A DNA stretch of 64,000 nt, from NCBI RefSeq assembly GCF_014649735.1, contig NZ_BMTP01000006.1:347548-411547 (forward strand), in the 5' to 3' direction. Source of the stretch: Streptomyces lavendofoliae. GTDB taxonomy: Bacteria; Actinomycetota; Actinomycetes; Streptomycetales; Streptomycetaceae. The position numbers and the translations under genes were made by a program. The notes under the pieces are model-generated. The model was not told where the DNA came from. It saw nothing but the letters and a program-made list of their open reading frames with translations, and did no database searches. Of the stretch, positions 17,174 through 25,288 are shown in pieces; position 1 is the first letter of the stretch; each line of letters begins with the position of its first letter.

Positions 17174-18346
17174 GTGCGGGTCATCGGGCTGATGTCGGGG
17201 ACGTCGTACGACGCCGCGGACGCCGCGGCGGCCGACCTGTCGCTGGACGGGGACACGCTCGTCCTGGCGCCCCTCGGCCTGGTCAGCGAGCCCTGGCCCG
17301 GTGAGCTGCGCGCCGCCCTGGCCGCGGCGCTGCCGCCGGCGGCCACCACCATGGAGGAGGTGTGCCGGCTGGACACCCGCCTGGGCAGGGCGTTCGCGTC
17401 CCTCGCCGTACGGGCCGACGCGGAGCTGTGCGGCGGGCGCGCCGACCTGGTGGCCTCGCACGGGCAGACCGTCCACCACTGGGCCGAGGGCGGCACCGTG
17501 CACGGCACCCTCCAGCTCGGCGAGCCGGCCTGGATCGCCGAGGCGACCGGGCGTCCCGTCGTGTCGGGGTTCCGCACCCGTGACGTCGCCGCCGGCGGGC
17601 AGGGCGCGCCGCTGGTCAGCCTCGTGGACGTGCTGTGGCTGCGCGGGCGCGCGGGCGTGCCGGTGGCCCTGAACCTCGGCGGCATCGCGAATCTCACGGT
17701 GGCCGCCGGACCCGGGTCCCCGGCGGCGTTCGACACCGGGCCGGCGAACGCCCTGACCGACGCGGCCGTGAGCGACCTCACCGGCGGGCGGCGCGGGTAC
17801 GACGAGGACGGCGCCCTGGCCGGTCGCGGCCGGACCGACGAGGCGCTGCTGCGGCGGCTGCTGGACGATCCGTACTACGCGCAGCCGCCGCCGAAGAGCA
17901 CCGGCAAGGAGCGGTTCCACCTGCCCTACCTGCGGGCCGCTCTGGCCGGTCACGAGACGCTGCCCGCCGAGGACGTCGTGGCCACCCTCACCCGGCTGAC
18001 GGCGCGTACGGTCGCGGACGCCGCCCGGTCGGTGCGGGCGACCGAGGTGTTCGCCTCGGGCGGCGGCACCCGCAACCCGGTGCTGATGGCCATGCTGCGT
18101 ACGGAACTTGGCGGCGTCCCGCTGCGCCGTTCCGACGAGCTGGGCCTGCCGTCGGCCGCCAAGGAGGCGTACGCCTTCGCGGTGCTCGGGTTCCTCACCG
18201 TCCACGGGCTCGCCGGGACGCTCCCCGCGTGCACCGGTGCCCGGCACCCGAGCGTCCTCGGCTCGATCACACCCGGCCGGCGCGGGCTGCGCCTGCCGGA
18301 GCCGGCCACGACGGCGCCCGTACGACTCCGACTGACCACCGATTGA
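17174..18346 (+). CDS. anmK: Anhydro-N-acetylmuramic acid kinase AnmK
   Basis: Cleaves and phosphorylates 1,6-anhydro-N-acetylmuramic acid to MurNAc-6-phosphate during peptidoglycan recycling, using ATP in the cytoplasm. The 390-aa protein has the family start GLMSGTSYD (phosphate 1 region), the SHGQTVHH active-site segment, NLGGIANLT, the FDTGPANAL motif and a C-terminal ASGGGTRNPVLM adenosine motif. Full length for the family. GTG at 17174 follows GGGGAGGGG. The usual human-type variant residue is seen at the first motif (SYDAAD instead of SxDGVD), so the catalytic region should be checked. It is coupled to the upstream MFS gene. Confidence 0.92.
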   Translation: MRVIGLMSGTSYDAADAAAADLSLDGDTLVLAPLGLVSEPWPGELRAALAAALPPAATTMEEVCRLDTRLGRAFASLAVRADAELCGGRADLVASHGQTVHHWAEGGTVHGTLQLGEPAWIAEATGRPVVSGFRTRDVAAGGQGAPLVSLVDVLWLRGRAGVPVALNLGGIANLTVAAGPGSPAAFDTGPANALTDAAVSDLTGGRRGYDEDGALAGRGRTDEALLRRLLDDPYYAQPPPKSTGKERFHLPYLRAALAGHETLPAEDVVATLTRLTARTVADAARSVRATEVFASGGGTRNPVLMAMLRTELGGVPLRRSDELGLPSAAKEAYAFAVLGFLTVHGLAGTLPACTGARHPSVLGSITPGRRGLRLPEPATTAPVRLRLTTD

Positions 18347-18430
18347 CGCCAATTCATGCCGAATAGTTTCGACCCCTCCACTTGGGGCGACCCGGAGAGG
18401 ACGAACCGTTCGACGGATTGGGAGAGTTCC

Positions 18431-18691
18431 ATGAGTGACTGGCGCCAGCAGGCGTTCTGCCGCGACGAGGACCCCGACCTGTTCTTCCCGATCGGGAACA
18501 CGGGTCCGGCGGTCCTCCAGGCCGAGGAAGCCAAGACCGTGTGCCGCCGCTGCCCTGTCCGGGAGCCGTGCCTGGAGTGGGCGCTGGAATCCAGCCAGGA
18601 GGCGGGCGTCTGGGGCGCCACCACCGAGGACGAGCGGCGCGCCCTGAAGCGCCGCCGCGCCGCCCGCCGGGCCGCGCGGGGCACCGGCTGA
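18431..18691 (+). CDS. WhiB-family iron-sulfur regulator (WhiB1/WblE type)
   Basis: The 86-aa protein is a Wbl transcription factor that holds a 4Fe-4S cluster and acts through the primary sigma factor. The four ligands are C10, C38, C41 and C47 (CRRCP-x5-C spacing), followed by the GVWG turn and a basic C-terminal tail (RRALKRRR). The DWR-x5-C-RxEDPxLFFPIGN opening matches the WhiB1/WblE branch. ATG at 18431 with GGAGAG upstream gives the typical length; an in-frame ATG at 18356 would add 25 residues not seen in relatives. The gene is followed by a strong hairpin. Confidence 0.92.
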   Translation: MSDWRQQAFCRDEDPDLFFPIGNTGPAVLQAEEAKTVCRRCPVREPCLEWALESSQEAGVWGATTEDERRALKRRRAARRAARGTG

Positions 18692-18769
18692 GCGGGAAAC
18701 GCCGCTCGGCGGAGCCGCGCCGCCGCGTGCCTCGGGCCCGGCCGGGAGCCTCCCGGCACGGGCGTCCCC

Positions 18770-18806
18770 GGAGTGGGCCGTACGCCGACCGCGTACGGCC
18801 CACTCC
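18770..18806 (+). terminator. Long perfect hairpin downstream of the whiB-like gene
   Basis: Perfect 14-bp stem GGAGTGGGCCGTAC (18770-18783) / GTACGGCCCACTCC (18793-18806) with a 9-nt loop, about 80 bp after the stop. It is a probable intrinsic terminator without a T tract. Confidence 0.7.
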
Positions 18807-18853
18807 GCTGTCCGGCCCGGCCCGGGCGCTGACCGCCGCCGCGAGCGGACCGG

Positions 18854-18962
18854 GGACCCCACCACCCGGCCGGGGCGCGGCAGTGACCCTGGACCCACCA
18901 CCCGGCCGGGGCGCGGCAGTGACCCTGGACCCACCACCCGGCCGGGGCGCGGTCGTGACCGT
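18854..18962. repeat. Three tandem copies of a 36-bp unit
   Basis: Units at 18854-18890 (37 bp, one extra C), 18891-18926 and 18927-18962 share a GGACCCACCACCCGGCCGGG core and are identical except near the end of the third. They lie in the 375-bp gap between the whiB-like gene and the sortase gene, just upstream of the sortase promoter region. No gene is visible in this gap; apart from this repeat it contains only the hairpin at 18770-18806. Confidence 0.85.
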
Positions 18963-19066
18963 GCGCGGCGGAACGGTCGCGGTGCGTCGACAGGTCTACC
19001 CATGGCACAGGTGTCCGGTCTACGTTGGTATGACCGTCCCGTCCCGGCCAGCCGATCCGGAGCCCC

Positions 19067-19810
19067 ATGCCCAGCCCCCGTACCGTCTCCGCCGCGCTCA
19101 CCGGCGCGCTCGTCGTCGCCCTGGTCGGCTGTGCCACGACGGGCAGCGGCGCCGCCGAGCGGCCCGCGGCCCCCACGGCCCCGCGCGCGTCCACCGCGCC
19201 GGTGGTGGCCGGCCCCGCGCCCGCGGCTCCCCCGGCGCCCTCCCCTCGGCCCACGTCACCGGACACGGCCACGCCCGGTGAGACGGCCCACACCCGGGCG
19301 GCCGTGCTGGCCATCCCGTCGATCGGCGTCGAGGACCTGCGGGTGGTCCCGTACCAGGGGACGACGGACGACCGGCCGGGCACCCTCATCCAGAACCGCG
19401 GCGTGGCGGCCAGTCCGTACGGCCCGAAGGGCGGCGTGGGGCCCGGCGAGACCGGCAACTACCTGGTGACGGCGCACCGCCTGTCCTCCGGCGGCCCGCT
19501 GCGCGACCTGCCGGCGCTCGACGTGGGCGACTCGGTCTTCGTGACCTCGGGCGGCACGGTGCACCAGTACCGGATCACCGCGACCCGCACGACGTCGTTC
19601 CGCTCCGCGGACTCGCTCGCCGCACAGCGCGCCGCGGTGCCGGGCAGGCCCGGCGAGCGGCCGGTGAAGGCGATGATCACGGTGTCCACCTGCGCGACGC
19701 CCGAGGACGACGCGGCCGGGAACTTCTGGCGGGACGCCAACGGCAATCCCGAGCACCGCATCGACAAGATCGGCGTACTGGTGTCATCCCGGAAAGCGCA
19801 AGGGCAGTGA
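19067..19810 (+). CDS. Class E/F sortase, probable lipoprotein
   Basis: Membrane-anchored transpeptidase of the sortase family. The 247-aa protein starts with a lipoprotein-type signal (hydrophobic run then LVGC, lipidated Cys22), a Pro/Ala/Thr-rich linker to about residue 72, then the sortase fold. The catalytic residues are H137 (VTAHRLS), C209 (TVSTCAT) and R231 (HRIDKIG). The STC/TLxTC-like context fits actinobacterial class E/F enzymes, whose physiological targets are often unknown; no LPXTG-type substrate gene is adjacent. Its 3' end overlaps the convergent P450 gene by 27 bp. Confidence 0.88.
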   Translation: MPSPRTVSAALTGALVVALVGCATTGSGAAERPAAPTAPRASTAPVVAGPAPAAPPAPSPRPTSPDTATPGETAHTRAAVLAIPSIGVEDLRVVPYQGTTDDRPGTLIQNRGVAASPYGPKGGVGPGETGNYLVTAHRLSSGGPLRDLPALDVGDSVFVTSGGTVHQYRITATRTTSFRSADSLAAQRAAVPGRPGERPVKAMITVSTCATPEDDAAGNFWRDANGNPEHRIDKIGVLVSSRKAQGQ

Positions 19811-21037
19811 CTTCAGGCCGTTGATGAAATGGGACACCAGCCGCCGGGGCGGGGCGGCGGGTTCGTAGGGCGGCCAGACGCGCAGCACCTCCTCGTGCAG
19901 GATCCGCAGCTGGAGCCGGGCGAAGTGCGCGCCCAGGCAGACGTGCGGGCCGTCGCCGAACGACACGTGCGGATTGGGCGAACGGCCCAGGTCCAGGCGG
20001 TGGGGGTCGGTGAACACCCGCTCGTCGTGGTTGGCCGAGGCGTGCAGGACGACCACCTTGTCGCCCCGGCGCACCCGCTGTCCGCGCAGCACGTGGTCCT
20101 CGGCGGCCGTGCGGCGGAAGTGCAGCACCGGCGGGTGGACCCGCAGCAGTTCCTCCACGGCGCCGGCGGGGCCGTACCGGCCGGCGCGCAGCGCCCGCTG
20201 CTCCTCGGGGTGGGTGGCGAGCACGTGGAGCCCGCCGGGGGCGGCGCTGCGGACGGTGTCGTTCCCGGCGACCGTCAGCAGGAAGAAGAACATCTCCAGC
20301 TCCCCGTCGGCGAGGTCCGCGTGCGCGAGGGAGGTGATGACGTCGTCGCCGGGGTGGTCGCGTTTGTGCGCGGCGAGGTCCCGCGCGTAGCCGAACATCT
20401 CCTGGAGCATGGCGGGCGAGCGCGGGTTGACGGGCGTGCCGTCGGGGCCGAGCACCGGCGGCTCGTCCGGGTCCTGGTACGCGATGACGCGCTCGGTCCA
20501 GGCGAGCAGCAGATGCCGGTCGCTCCGCGGCACGCCCAGCAGGTCGGTGAGGTTGAGCAGGGCGTACTCGTCGGTGACCGCGCGGACGGCGTCGACGGTG
20601 CCGTCCCCGTCGCGGGCGGCGGCGCGGGCGGCGGTGAGCAGCTCCCGGGCCCGCCCCTCGGCGGCGCCCGCGAAGCGGTCGGTCCGCGCCGGGGTGAACG
20701 CGCGGCCGACCAGCCGCCGGAGCCTGCCGTGGGCGGGCGGGTCCTGGTTGAGCATCATCCGCCGGATGAACGGCAGGTCGGCCGGGTCGGGGTCGCGGAT
20801 CTGCGTGGCGCCGAGGAAGGAGGAGTACCGGCGGGCGTCCTTGAGGACCCGGACCACGTCGCTGTGCCGGGAGACCGCCCAGAACCCGGGCCCGGCGGGC
20901 CAGCCCAGGACCTCGTACTCCTCCTGCCAGGCCACCGGGTGCCGGTCGCGCAGCTCGCGGTAGGCGTCGTGCGGGATGCCGCGCGCGTACAGCCGGGGGT
21001 CGAAGACGTCCGGCACCGGTGGCCGCGGGTCGGTCAC
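19784..21037 (-). CDS. Cytochrome P450 (CYP125/142-like)
   Basis: The 417-aa heme monooxygenase has the I-helix oxygen-activation segment AGNDTVRSAAPGGL, the EELLR ExxR motif, and the heme-ligand loop FGDGPHVCLGAHFARLQL. The wording of these motifs resembles the CYP125/CYP142/CYP124 group that hydroxylates steroid side chains or branched lipids, but the substrate cannot be assigned. GTG at 21037 sits in a GTGA overlap with the preceding alpha/beta hydrolase, so the two probably act on related compounds. No ferredoxin gene is adjacent. It overlaps the convergent sortase gene by 27 bp. Confidence 0.9.
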   Translation of the reverse strand: MTDPRPPVPDVFDPRLYARGIPHDAYRELRDRHPVAWQEEYEVLGWPAGPGFWAVSRHSDVVRVLKDARRYSSFLGATQIRDPDPADLPFIRRMMLNQDPPAHGRLRRLVGRAFTPARTDRFAGAAEGRARELLTAARAAARDGDGTVDAVRAVTDEYALLNLTDLLGVPRSDRHLLLAWTERVIAYQDPDEPPVLGPDGTPVNPRSPAMLQEMFGYARDLAAHKRDHPGDDVITSLAHADLADGELEMFFFLLTVAGNDTVRSAAPGGLHVLATHPEEQRALRAGRYGPAGAVEELLRVHPPVLHFRRTAAEDHVLRGQRVRRGDKVVVLHASANHDERVFTDPHRLDLGRSPNPHVSFGDGPHVCLGAHFARLQLRILHEEVLRVWPPYEPAAPPRRLVSHFINGLKSLPLRFPG

Positions 21038-21810
21038 CGGGGACCGTCTTCGCGCAGGAAGTCCTCGACGACCCGGACGAGTTCCAGGGGCGTCTCGTCC
21101 ATCGCGTAGTGGCCGGCGCGCGGCAGCTCGGTGACCCGGCCCGCGGGGTAGCAGCGCAGCCAGGTGCGGCGCATCAGCTCGGCGCCGAGCGCCGGATCGA
21201 GCGCCCCGACCACCGCGAGGGCGGGTACGTCGCGGCCGGCGACCTCGGCGTGGAAGTCCTCGCGCGCCCAGGAGTCGAGCCAGGCGCGGAACGCCGTGGC
21301 GTCGCTGCGGTCCAGGGAGCGGCGGACCATGCGGTCGAGCCAGGCGTCCGGCCGGATCCCGCCGGTGGTGAAGTCGAGGATGGCGCGGCGGTTGCCGGGT
21401 TCCCCGGCGGCCCCGGCGAACAGGTCCCACTGCTCGGGCGGCATGAGCAGCCCGCCCGCCGGGACCGGCGAGATCCCGACGAGCCTGCGGACCCGGTCCG
21501 GCGCGGCGGCCAGGACGCGCTGGGCGACGCTGCCGCCCATGGAGTGCCCGACGACGGAGAACCGCTCCCAGCCGAGCCGGTCGGCGAGGGCGAGCAGGTC
21601 CTCGGCCGCCCGGGTGGTGGTGTACGGACCGGGAGCGCCCTTCGCCTCGCCGTAGCCGCGCAGGTCCACGACGGCGTAGCCGAGGGCGTCGCCGTCGAGG
21701 TCGGCGAGGACGGGCGCGTAGGCGGTGCGATCGGCGAACCAGCCGTGGACGGCGAAGACGTGGTGGGGACCGTCGCCGATCCGCTGGTGGGGCAGGAGGA
21801 AGGGTGCCAC
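21034..21810 (-). CDS. Alpha/beta hydrolase
   Basis: The 258-aa hydrolase has the oxyanion-hole HG (AVHGWFAD), the nucleophile elbow G-H-S-M-G with the catalytic serine near residue 91, a later GALDP loop carrying the acid residue, and the catalytic histidine in RAGHYAMDE. Esterases, lactonases and haloperoxidase-like enzymes share this fold. The chosen start is the GTG at 21810 with GGAG upstream, where homology-like sequence begins. It is coupled to the P450. The 253 bp upstream up to the AMP-ligase gene contain only short repeats. Confidence 0.85.
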   Translation of the reverse strand: MAPFLLPHQRIGDGPHHVFAVHGWFADRTAYAPVLADLDGDALGYAVVDLRGYGEAKGAPGPYTTTRAAEDLLALADRLGWERFSVVGHSMGGSVAQRVLAAAPDRVRRLVGISPVPAGGLLMPPEQWDLFAGAAGEPGNRRAILDFTTGGIRPDAWLDRMVRRSLDRSDATAFRAWLDSWAREDFHAEVAGRDVPALAVVGALDPALGAELMRRTWLRCYPAGRVTELPRAGHYAMDETPLELVRVVEDFLREDGPR

Positions 21811-22014
21811 GGGCGCTCCGTTCGGGAGGGACGGCCGGTCGCGTTCACCTTGGCCCGCCGTCGGCCGGGCCACAAGACCGCCCGCCCCGTGGGCGGTGTG
21901 CCGGCGCACCCCGTGGGCGCGGGCGCCGGCGCTCACGCCCCGCCGGGGTCCGGGGTGGTGAGCGGCAGGGCGCGGCAGGCGGGCGGGCGGGCGGGGGAGC
22001 CGGCCGGCGCGGGG

Positions 22015-22090
22015 AGCGGTGTGGGCTACCGGGAGCGCTGTCGGCCACCGGGGGCGGTGTGGGCTACCGGGGGCGGTGGGCGTACCGGGT
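22015..22090. repeat. Short degenerate tandem repeat at the 3' end of the acyl-CoA ligase gene
   Basis: About four imperfect copies of a ~20-bp unit built around GCGGTGTGGGCTACCGGGG, the last running into the C-terminal codons and TAG stop of the AMP-ligase gene. It is probably slippage-derived. Confidence 0.6.
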
Positions 22091-23623
22091 CACCAGCTCG
22101 CGCTTGAGGACCTTGCCGCTCGGGCCGAGGGGGAAGGAGTCCGTGAACTCCACCCGGCGGGGGTACTTGTAGGCGGCGATGCGCGCCCTGCTCCAGGCGA
22201 TGATCCCGGCCGCCAGAGCCTCGTCCGCGACGGCGCCGGGGCGTGGCCGGACCACGGCGCACACCTCCTCGCCGCAGACGTCGTCCGGCAGGCCGATGAC
22301 CGCGACGGCGGCCACGGCGGGGTGACGGGCGAGGAGTTCCTCCACCTCGCGCGGGTAGACGTTGTACCCGGCGCGGACGACCATGTCCTTCTTGCGGTCG
22401 ACGACGGTCAGCCGGCCCTCCTCGTCCTGGACCCCCAGGTCGCCCGTCCGGAACCAGCCGTCGACCAGGACCTCCGCGGTGGCCTCGGGCCGGCCGAGGT
22501 AGCCGGCCATCACGTTGTGCCCGCTGACGACGATCTCGCCGGTCTCCCCCGGCGGCAGCGGCTCCACCCGGCTCTCCACGTCGGCCCGGGCGATCGCGAC
22601 CCGGACGCCCTCGACGGGCGTGCCCACAGTGCCGGGGCGGCAGGGCCGGCCGGGGCGGTTGTAGGCCACGACGGGGGACGTCTCGGTCAGGCCGTACCCC
22701 TCGTACACCTCGCAGCCGAAGGTGGAGCGGAACTCCTCCAGCACCGCCACCGGCAGCGCCGCCCCGCCGCTGTACGCCCGCTGGAGGGGCGGGCGGCCGG
22801 GATCGAGCCGGGCCGCCTCCAGCAGCCCCAGGTACATCGTCGGTACGCCCATGAAGACGGTGCAGCGCTCGGCCGTCATCAGCCGCAGCGCCTCGGCCGC
22901 TTCGAAGCGGGGCATCAGCACCATCGTCGCCCCGGCCCGGAAGCAGGTCGCCATGCCGCAGACCTGGCCGAAGGTGTGGAACAGCGGCAGGCAGCCGAGC
23001 AGGACGTCGTCGCCGCGCAGCGCGAAGGGGGACACCACGGTGGTGGTGACGTTCATGACCAGGTTGTGGTGCGTGATCATCGCGCCCTTGGGCCGGCCGG
23101 TGGTGCCCGAGGTGTACAGGATCAGGGCCAGGTCGTCCGGGGCCCGTGGGACGTACGTGTCGACCGGCGCGGTCCGCGTGGCGAGCGCGTCGAGGTCCGG
23201 GGCGCCGGCGGGTCCGTCCCCCTGGACGGTCAGGACGGTGTCGACGCCCGCCTCCCGCGCGGCGGCGGTGCCGACGGCGGCGAGCGGGACGGCGCAGACC
23301 AGCGCCCGGGCCCCGGAGTCACCGAGGACGTGGGCCGCCTCACCGGCCTTCAGCAGGGCGTTGACCGGCACCACGGTCGCCCCGAGCGCCAGCGCGCCGA
23401 AGTAGGCGGCCGGGAAGTGCGGGGTGTTGGTGAGCAGCAGCGCCACGCGGTCACCGGATCGCACCCCGTGCCCGCGCAGGACGGCCGCGTACCGCCGGGC
23501 CCGCTCCCACAGGTCGCCGTAGGTCACGGGGCCGGCCGCGGTGACGAGGGCCGGGTGGGCGGGGCGGCGTGCCGCGGTGTCGGCGAGGAGCCACGCCGCG
23601 CCGGGGGTCGCGTCGCCGGTCAT
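22064..23623 (-). CDS. moeA4: AMP-forming acyl-CoA ligase; candidate MoeA4 (C5N pathway)
   Basis: The 519-aa ANL-superfamily ligase activates a carboxylic acid as its adenylate and then the CoA thioester. The P-loop-like motif is YTSGTTGRPKGAM, followed by YGLTETSP, the hinge GWFRTGDLG, DRKKDMV and the C-terminal PSGKVLKRE lysine. By itself it looks like an ordinary fatty acyl-CoA ligase. Its divergent position next to a 5-aminolevulinate synthase gene and the moe cluster makes it a good candidate for the ligase that activates 5-aminolevulinate before cyclisation to the C5N unit (MoeA4/AsuD3 role). This assignment is inferential and a housekeeping FadD is the alternative. Confidence 0.8.
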   Translation of the reverse strand: MTGDATPGAAWLLADTAARRPAHPALVTAAGPVTYGDLWERARRYAAVLRGHGVRSGDRVALLLTNTPHFPAAYFGALALGATVVPVNALLKAGEAAHVLGDSGARALVCAVPLAAVGTAAAREAGVDTVLTVQGDGPAGAPDLDALATRTAPVDTYVPRAPDDLALILYTSGTTGRPKGAMITHHNLVMNVTTTVVSPFALRGDDVLLGCLPLFHTFGQVCGMATCFRAGATMVLMPRFEAAEALRLMTAERCTVFMGVPTMYLGLLEAARLDPGRPPLQRAYSGGAALPVAVLEEFRSTFGCEVYEGYGLTETSPVVAYNRPGRPCRPGTVGTPVEGVRVAIARADVESRVEPLPPGETGEIVVSGHNVMAGYLGRPEATAEVLVDGWFRTGDLGVQDEEGRLTVVDRKKDMVVRAGYNVYPREVEELLARHPAVAAVAVIGLPDDVCGEEVCAVVRPRPGAVADEALAAGIIAWSRARIAAYKYPRRVEFTDSFPLGPSGKVLKRELVTRYAHRPR

Positions 23624-23870
23624 GCGGTGGGGCAGGCCGGTGACTCGGGTACGGAAGGATCGGATCCGGGCATCGGGACTCCGGTTTCACGGTTCCACGG
23701 GAGCGGTCGGCATACGGCGGCGGTGCGTACCGGGACGGCGAGGGCTTCTCAGCATGGCATACCGACCGCCTTTCGGCAGAGGGTAATCGCGTACTGTTCC
23801 GGACGCCTGGCCGCTCCTAGGATGAACCGCTCCATCACGCGCGAGGCGACAAGAGAGCGAGCCGGAAACC
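23624..23870. promoter_or_regulatory. Divergent promoter region of the acyl-CoA ligase and moeC4
   Basis: The 247-bp gap between divergent genes has lower GC near moeC4. A TGTTCC (23795-23800) and TAGGAT (23818-23823) pair with 17-bp spacing could be the moeC4 promoter. This is a weak match. Confidence 0.3.
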
Positions 23871-25085
23871 ATGACCCAGTACATGGATTTCTTCTCACAT
23901 CTCGCGGAGGAATCCGCGAGCCGGAAGCGGGAGTTCCTGGAGATCGGCAGGATCGCCGGACGTTTCCCCGCCGCCACCACACGACAGGATGGCGAAATCA
24001 GCGTCTGGTGCAGCAATGACTATCTCGGTATGGGGCAACACCCGCTCGTCCTGCGGGCGATGAAAACGGCGATCGACGAATACGGGGCGGGTTCCGGTGG
24101 CTCGCGGAACATCGGCGGCACGAACCACTATCACGTGCTGCTGGAGCGTGAGCTGGCGGAACTGCACGGAAAGGAGGACGCCCTGGTCTTCACCTCCGGC
24201 TACTCGGCCAACGAGGGCGCGCTGTCGGTGCTGGCGGGCCGCATGGACGGCTGTGTCGCGTTCTCCGACGAGCTGAACCACGCCTCCATCATCGACGGCT
24301 TACGGCACAGCGGGGCGGAGAAGCGCATTTTCCGCCACAACGATCCGGAGCATCTGGAGGAGTTGGTGGCGGCCGTCGATCCGCGCCGTCCCAAGCTGCT
24401 GGTGACGGAGTCGGTCCACTCGATGGGCGGCGACGTGGCGCCCCTCGCGGAGATCGCCGACGTCGCGAAGCGGTACGGGATGCTGACCTTCCTCGACGAG
24501 GTGCACGCCGTGGGGATGTACGGCCCGCAGGGCGCGGGGATCGCCGCCGAGCGGGGGCTGGCGGGCGAGTTCGACCTGGTCATGGGAACGCTGGCGAAGG
24601 CGTTCGGGACCACGGGCGGTTATGTCGCCGGGCCTTCGGTGATCGTCGACGCGGTGCGGGCGTTCTCCCGCTCGTTCATCTTCACCACCGCCCTGCCGCC
24701 GTCCGTCGCGGCCGGCGGACTGGCGGCGGTCCGGCATCTGCGGGGCTCGGAGGCGGAGCGGGAGCGGCTGAGGCGCAACGCGCGGACGATGCACCGGCTG
24801 CTGACGGAGCGGCGGATCCCCTTCCTGTCCGACCAGTCGCACATCGTGTCCGTGCGGGTGGGCGAGGACGGGCTGTGCAAGCGGATCTCCGCGCTGCTGC
24901 TGGAACGGCACGGGATGTACGTCCAGGCGATCAACGCGCCGAGCGTGCGGGTGGGCGAGGAGATACTCCGGGTCGCTCCGGGCGCCGTGCACTCCCCCGC
25001 CGACGTGCGGGGCTTCGTGGACGCGCTGGACGGCATCTGGACCGCGCTGGACGTCCCGCGGGGCGGCGGCTCCGGCCAAGCCTGA
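23871..25085 (+). CDS. moeC4: 5-Aminolevulinate synthase for the C5N unit (MoeC4-like)
   Basis: PLP-dependent alpha-oxoamine synthase that condenses glycine with succinyl-CoA to 5-aminolevulinate. The 404-aa protein has the [10 protein letters not shown] start, [11 protein letters not shown] glycine-rich loop, the [11 protein letters not shown] aspartate region, the HSMGGDVAP and [10 protein letters not shown] motifs and the PLP lysine K243 in [11 protein letters not shown]. Streptomyces make heme by the glutamate (C5) route, so an ALA synthase gene normally marks production of 2-amino-3-hydroxycyclopentenone, as in moenomycin and manumycin-type clusters. The ATG at 23871 is preceded by GGAAACC. 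Codon 144 is a TTA (24300-24302), pointing to bldA control. It converges on the ABC transporter operon. Confidence 0.93.
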   Translation: MTQYMDFFSHLAEESASRKREFLEIGRIAGRFPAATTRQDGEISVWCSNDYLGMGQHPLVLRAMKTAIDEYGAGSGGSRNIGGTNHYHVLLERELAELHGKEDALVFTSGYSANEGALSVLAGRMDGCVAFSDELNHASIIDGLRHSGAEKRIFRHNDPEHLEELVAAVDPRRPKLLVTESVHSMGGDVAPLAEIADVAKRYGMLTFLDEVHAVGMYGPQGAGIAAERGLAGEFDLVMGTLAKAFGTTGGYVAGPSVIVDAVRAFSRSFIFTTALPPSVAAGGLAAVRHLRGSEAERERLRRNARTMHRLLTERRIPFLSDQSHIVSVRVGEDGLCKRISALLLERHGMYVQAINAPSVRVGEEILRVAPGAVHSPADVRGFVDALDGIWTALDVPRGGGSGQA

Positions 25086-25107
25086 ACGGCGCCGCGCGCG
25101 ACGGAGC

Positions 25108-25121
25108 GGGCGGGCCCGCCC
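25108..25121. terminator. GC palindrome between convergent moeC4 and the ABC exporter gene
   Basis: GGGCGGGCCCGCCC, a 14-bp perfect palindrome 23 nt after the moeC4 stop, is a weak candidate for part of a terminator. The same 200-bp gap also holds the short tandem repeats at 25216-25288 and no gene. Confidence 0.3.
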
Positions 25122-25215
25122 GAGCGTGCGGTCCGACACCGGCGTGCGGTCCGCGCCGGTCCGCCCGCGCGGGGCCGGGCCGCGCCGTCCGTGTCAGCGC
25201 GATTCAGCCGGTGAC

Positions 25216-25288
25216 CGTCCGGGTCGGTCGGCGTCCGTCCGGGCCGGTCGGCGTCCGTCCGCGTCCACGTGCGTGTCAGTGCGTGTCA
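25216..25288. repeat. Two short tandem repeats beside the ABC exporter stop codon
   Basis: A 20-bp unit CGTCCGGG(T/C)CGGTCGGCGTC occurs twice (25216-25235, 25236-25255). A 10-bp unit GTGCGTGTCA occurs twice (25269-25278, 25279-25288); its second copy includes the TGA stop of the ABC gene (25286-25288). Confidence 0.7.
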
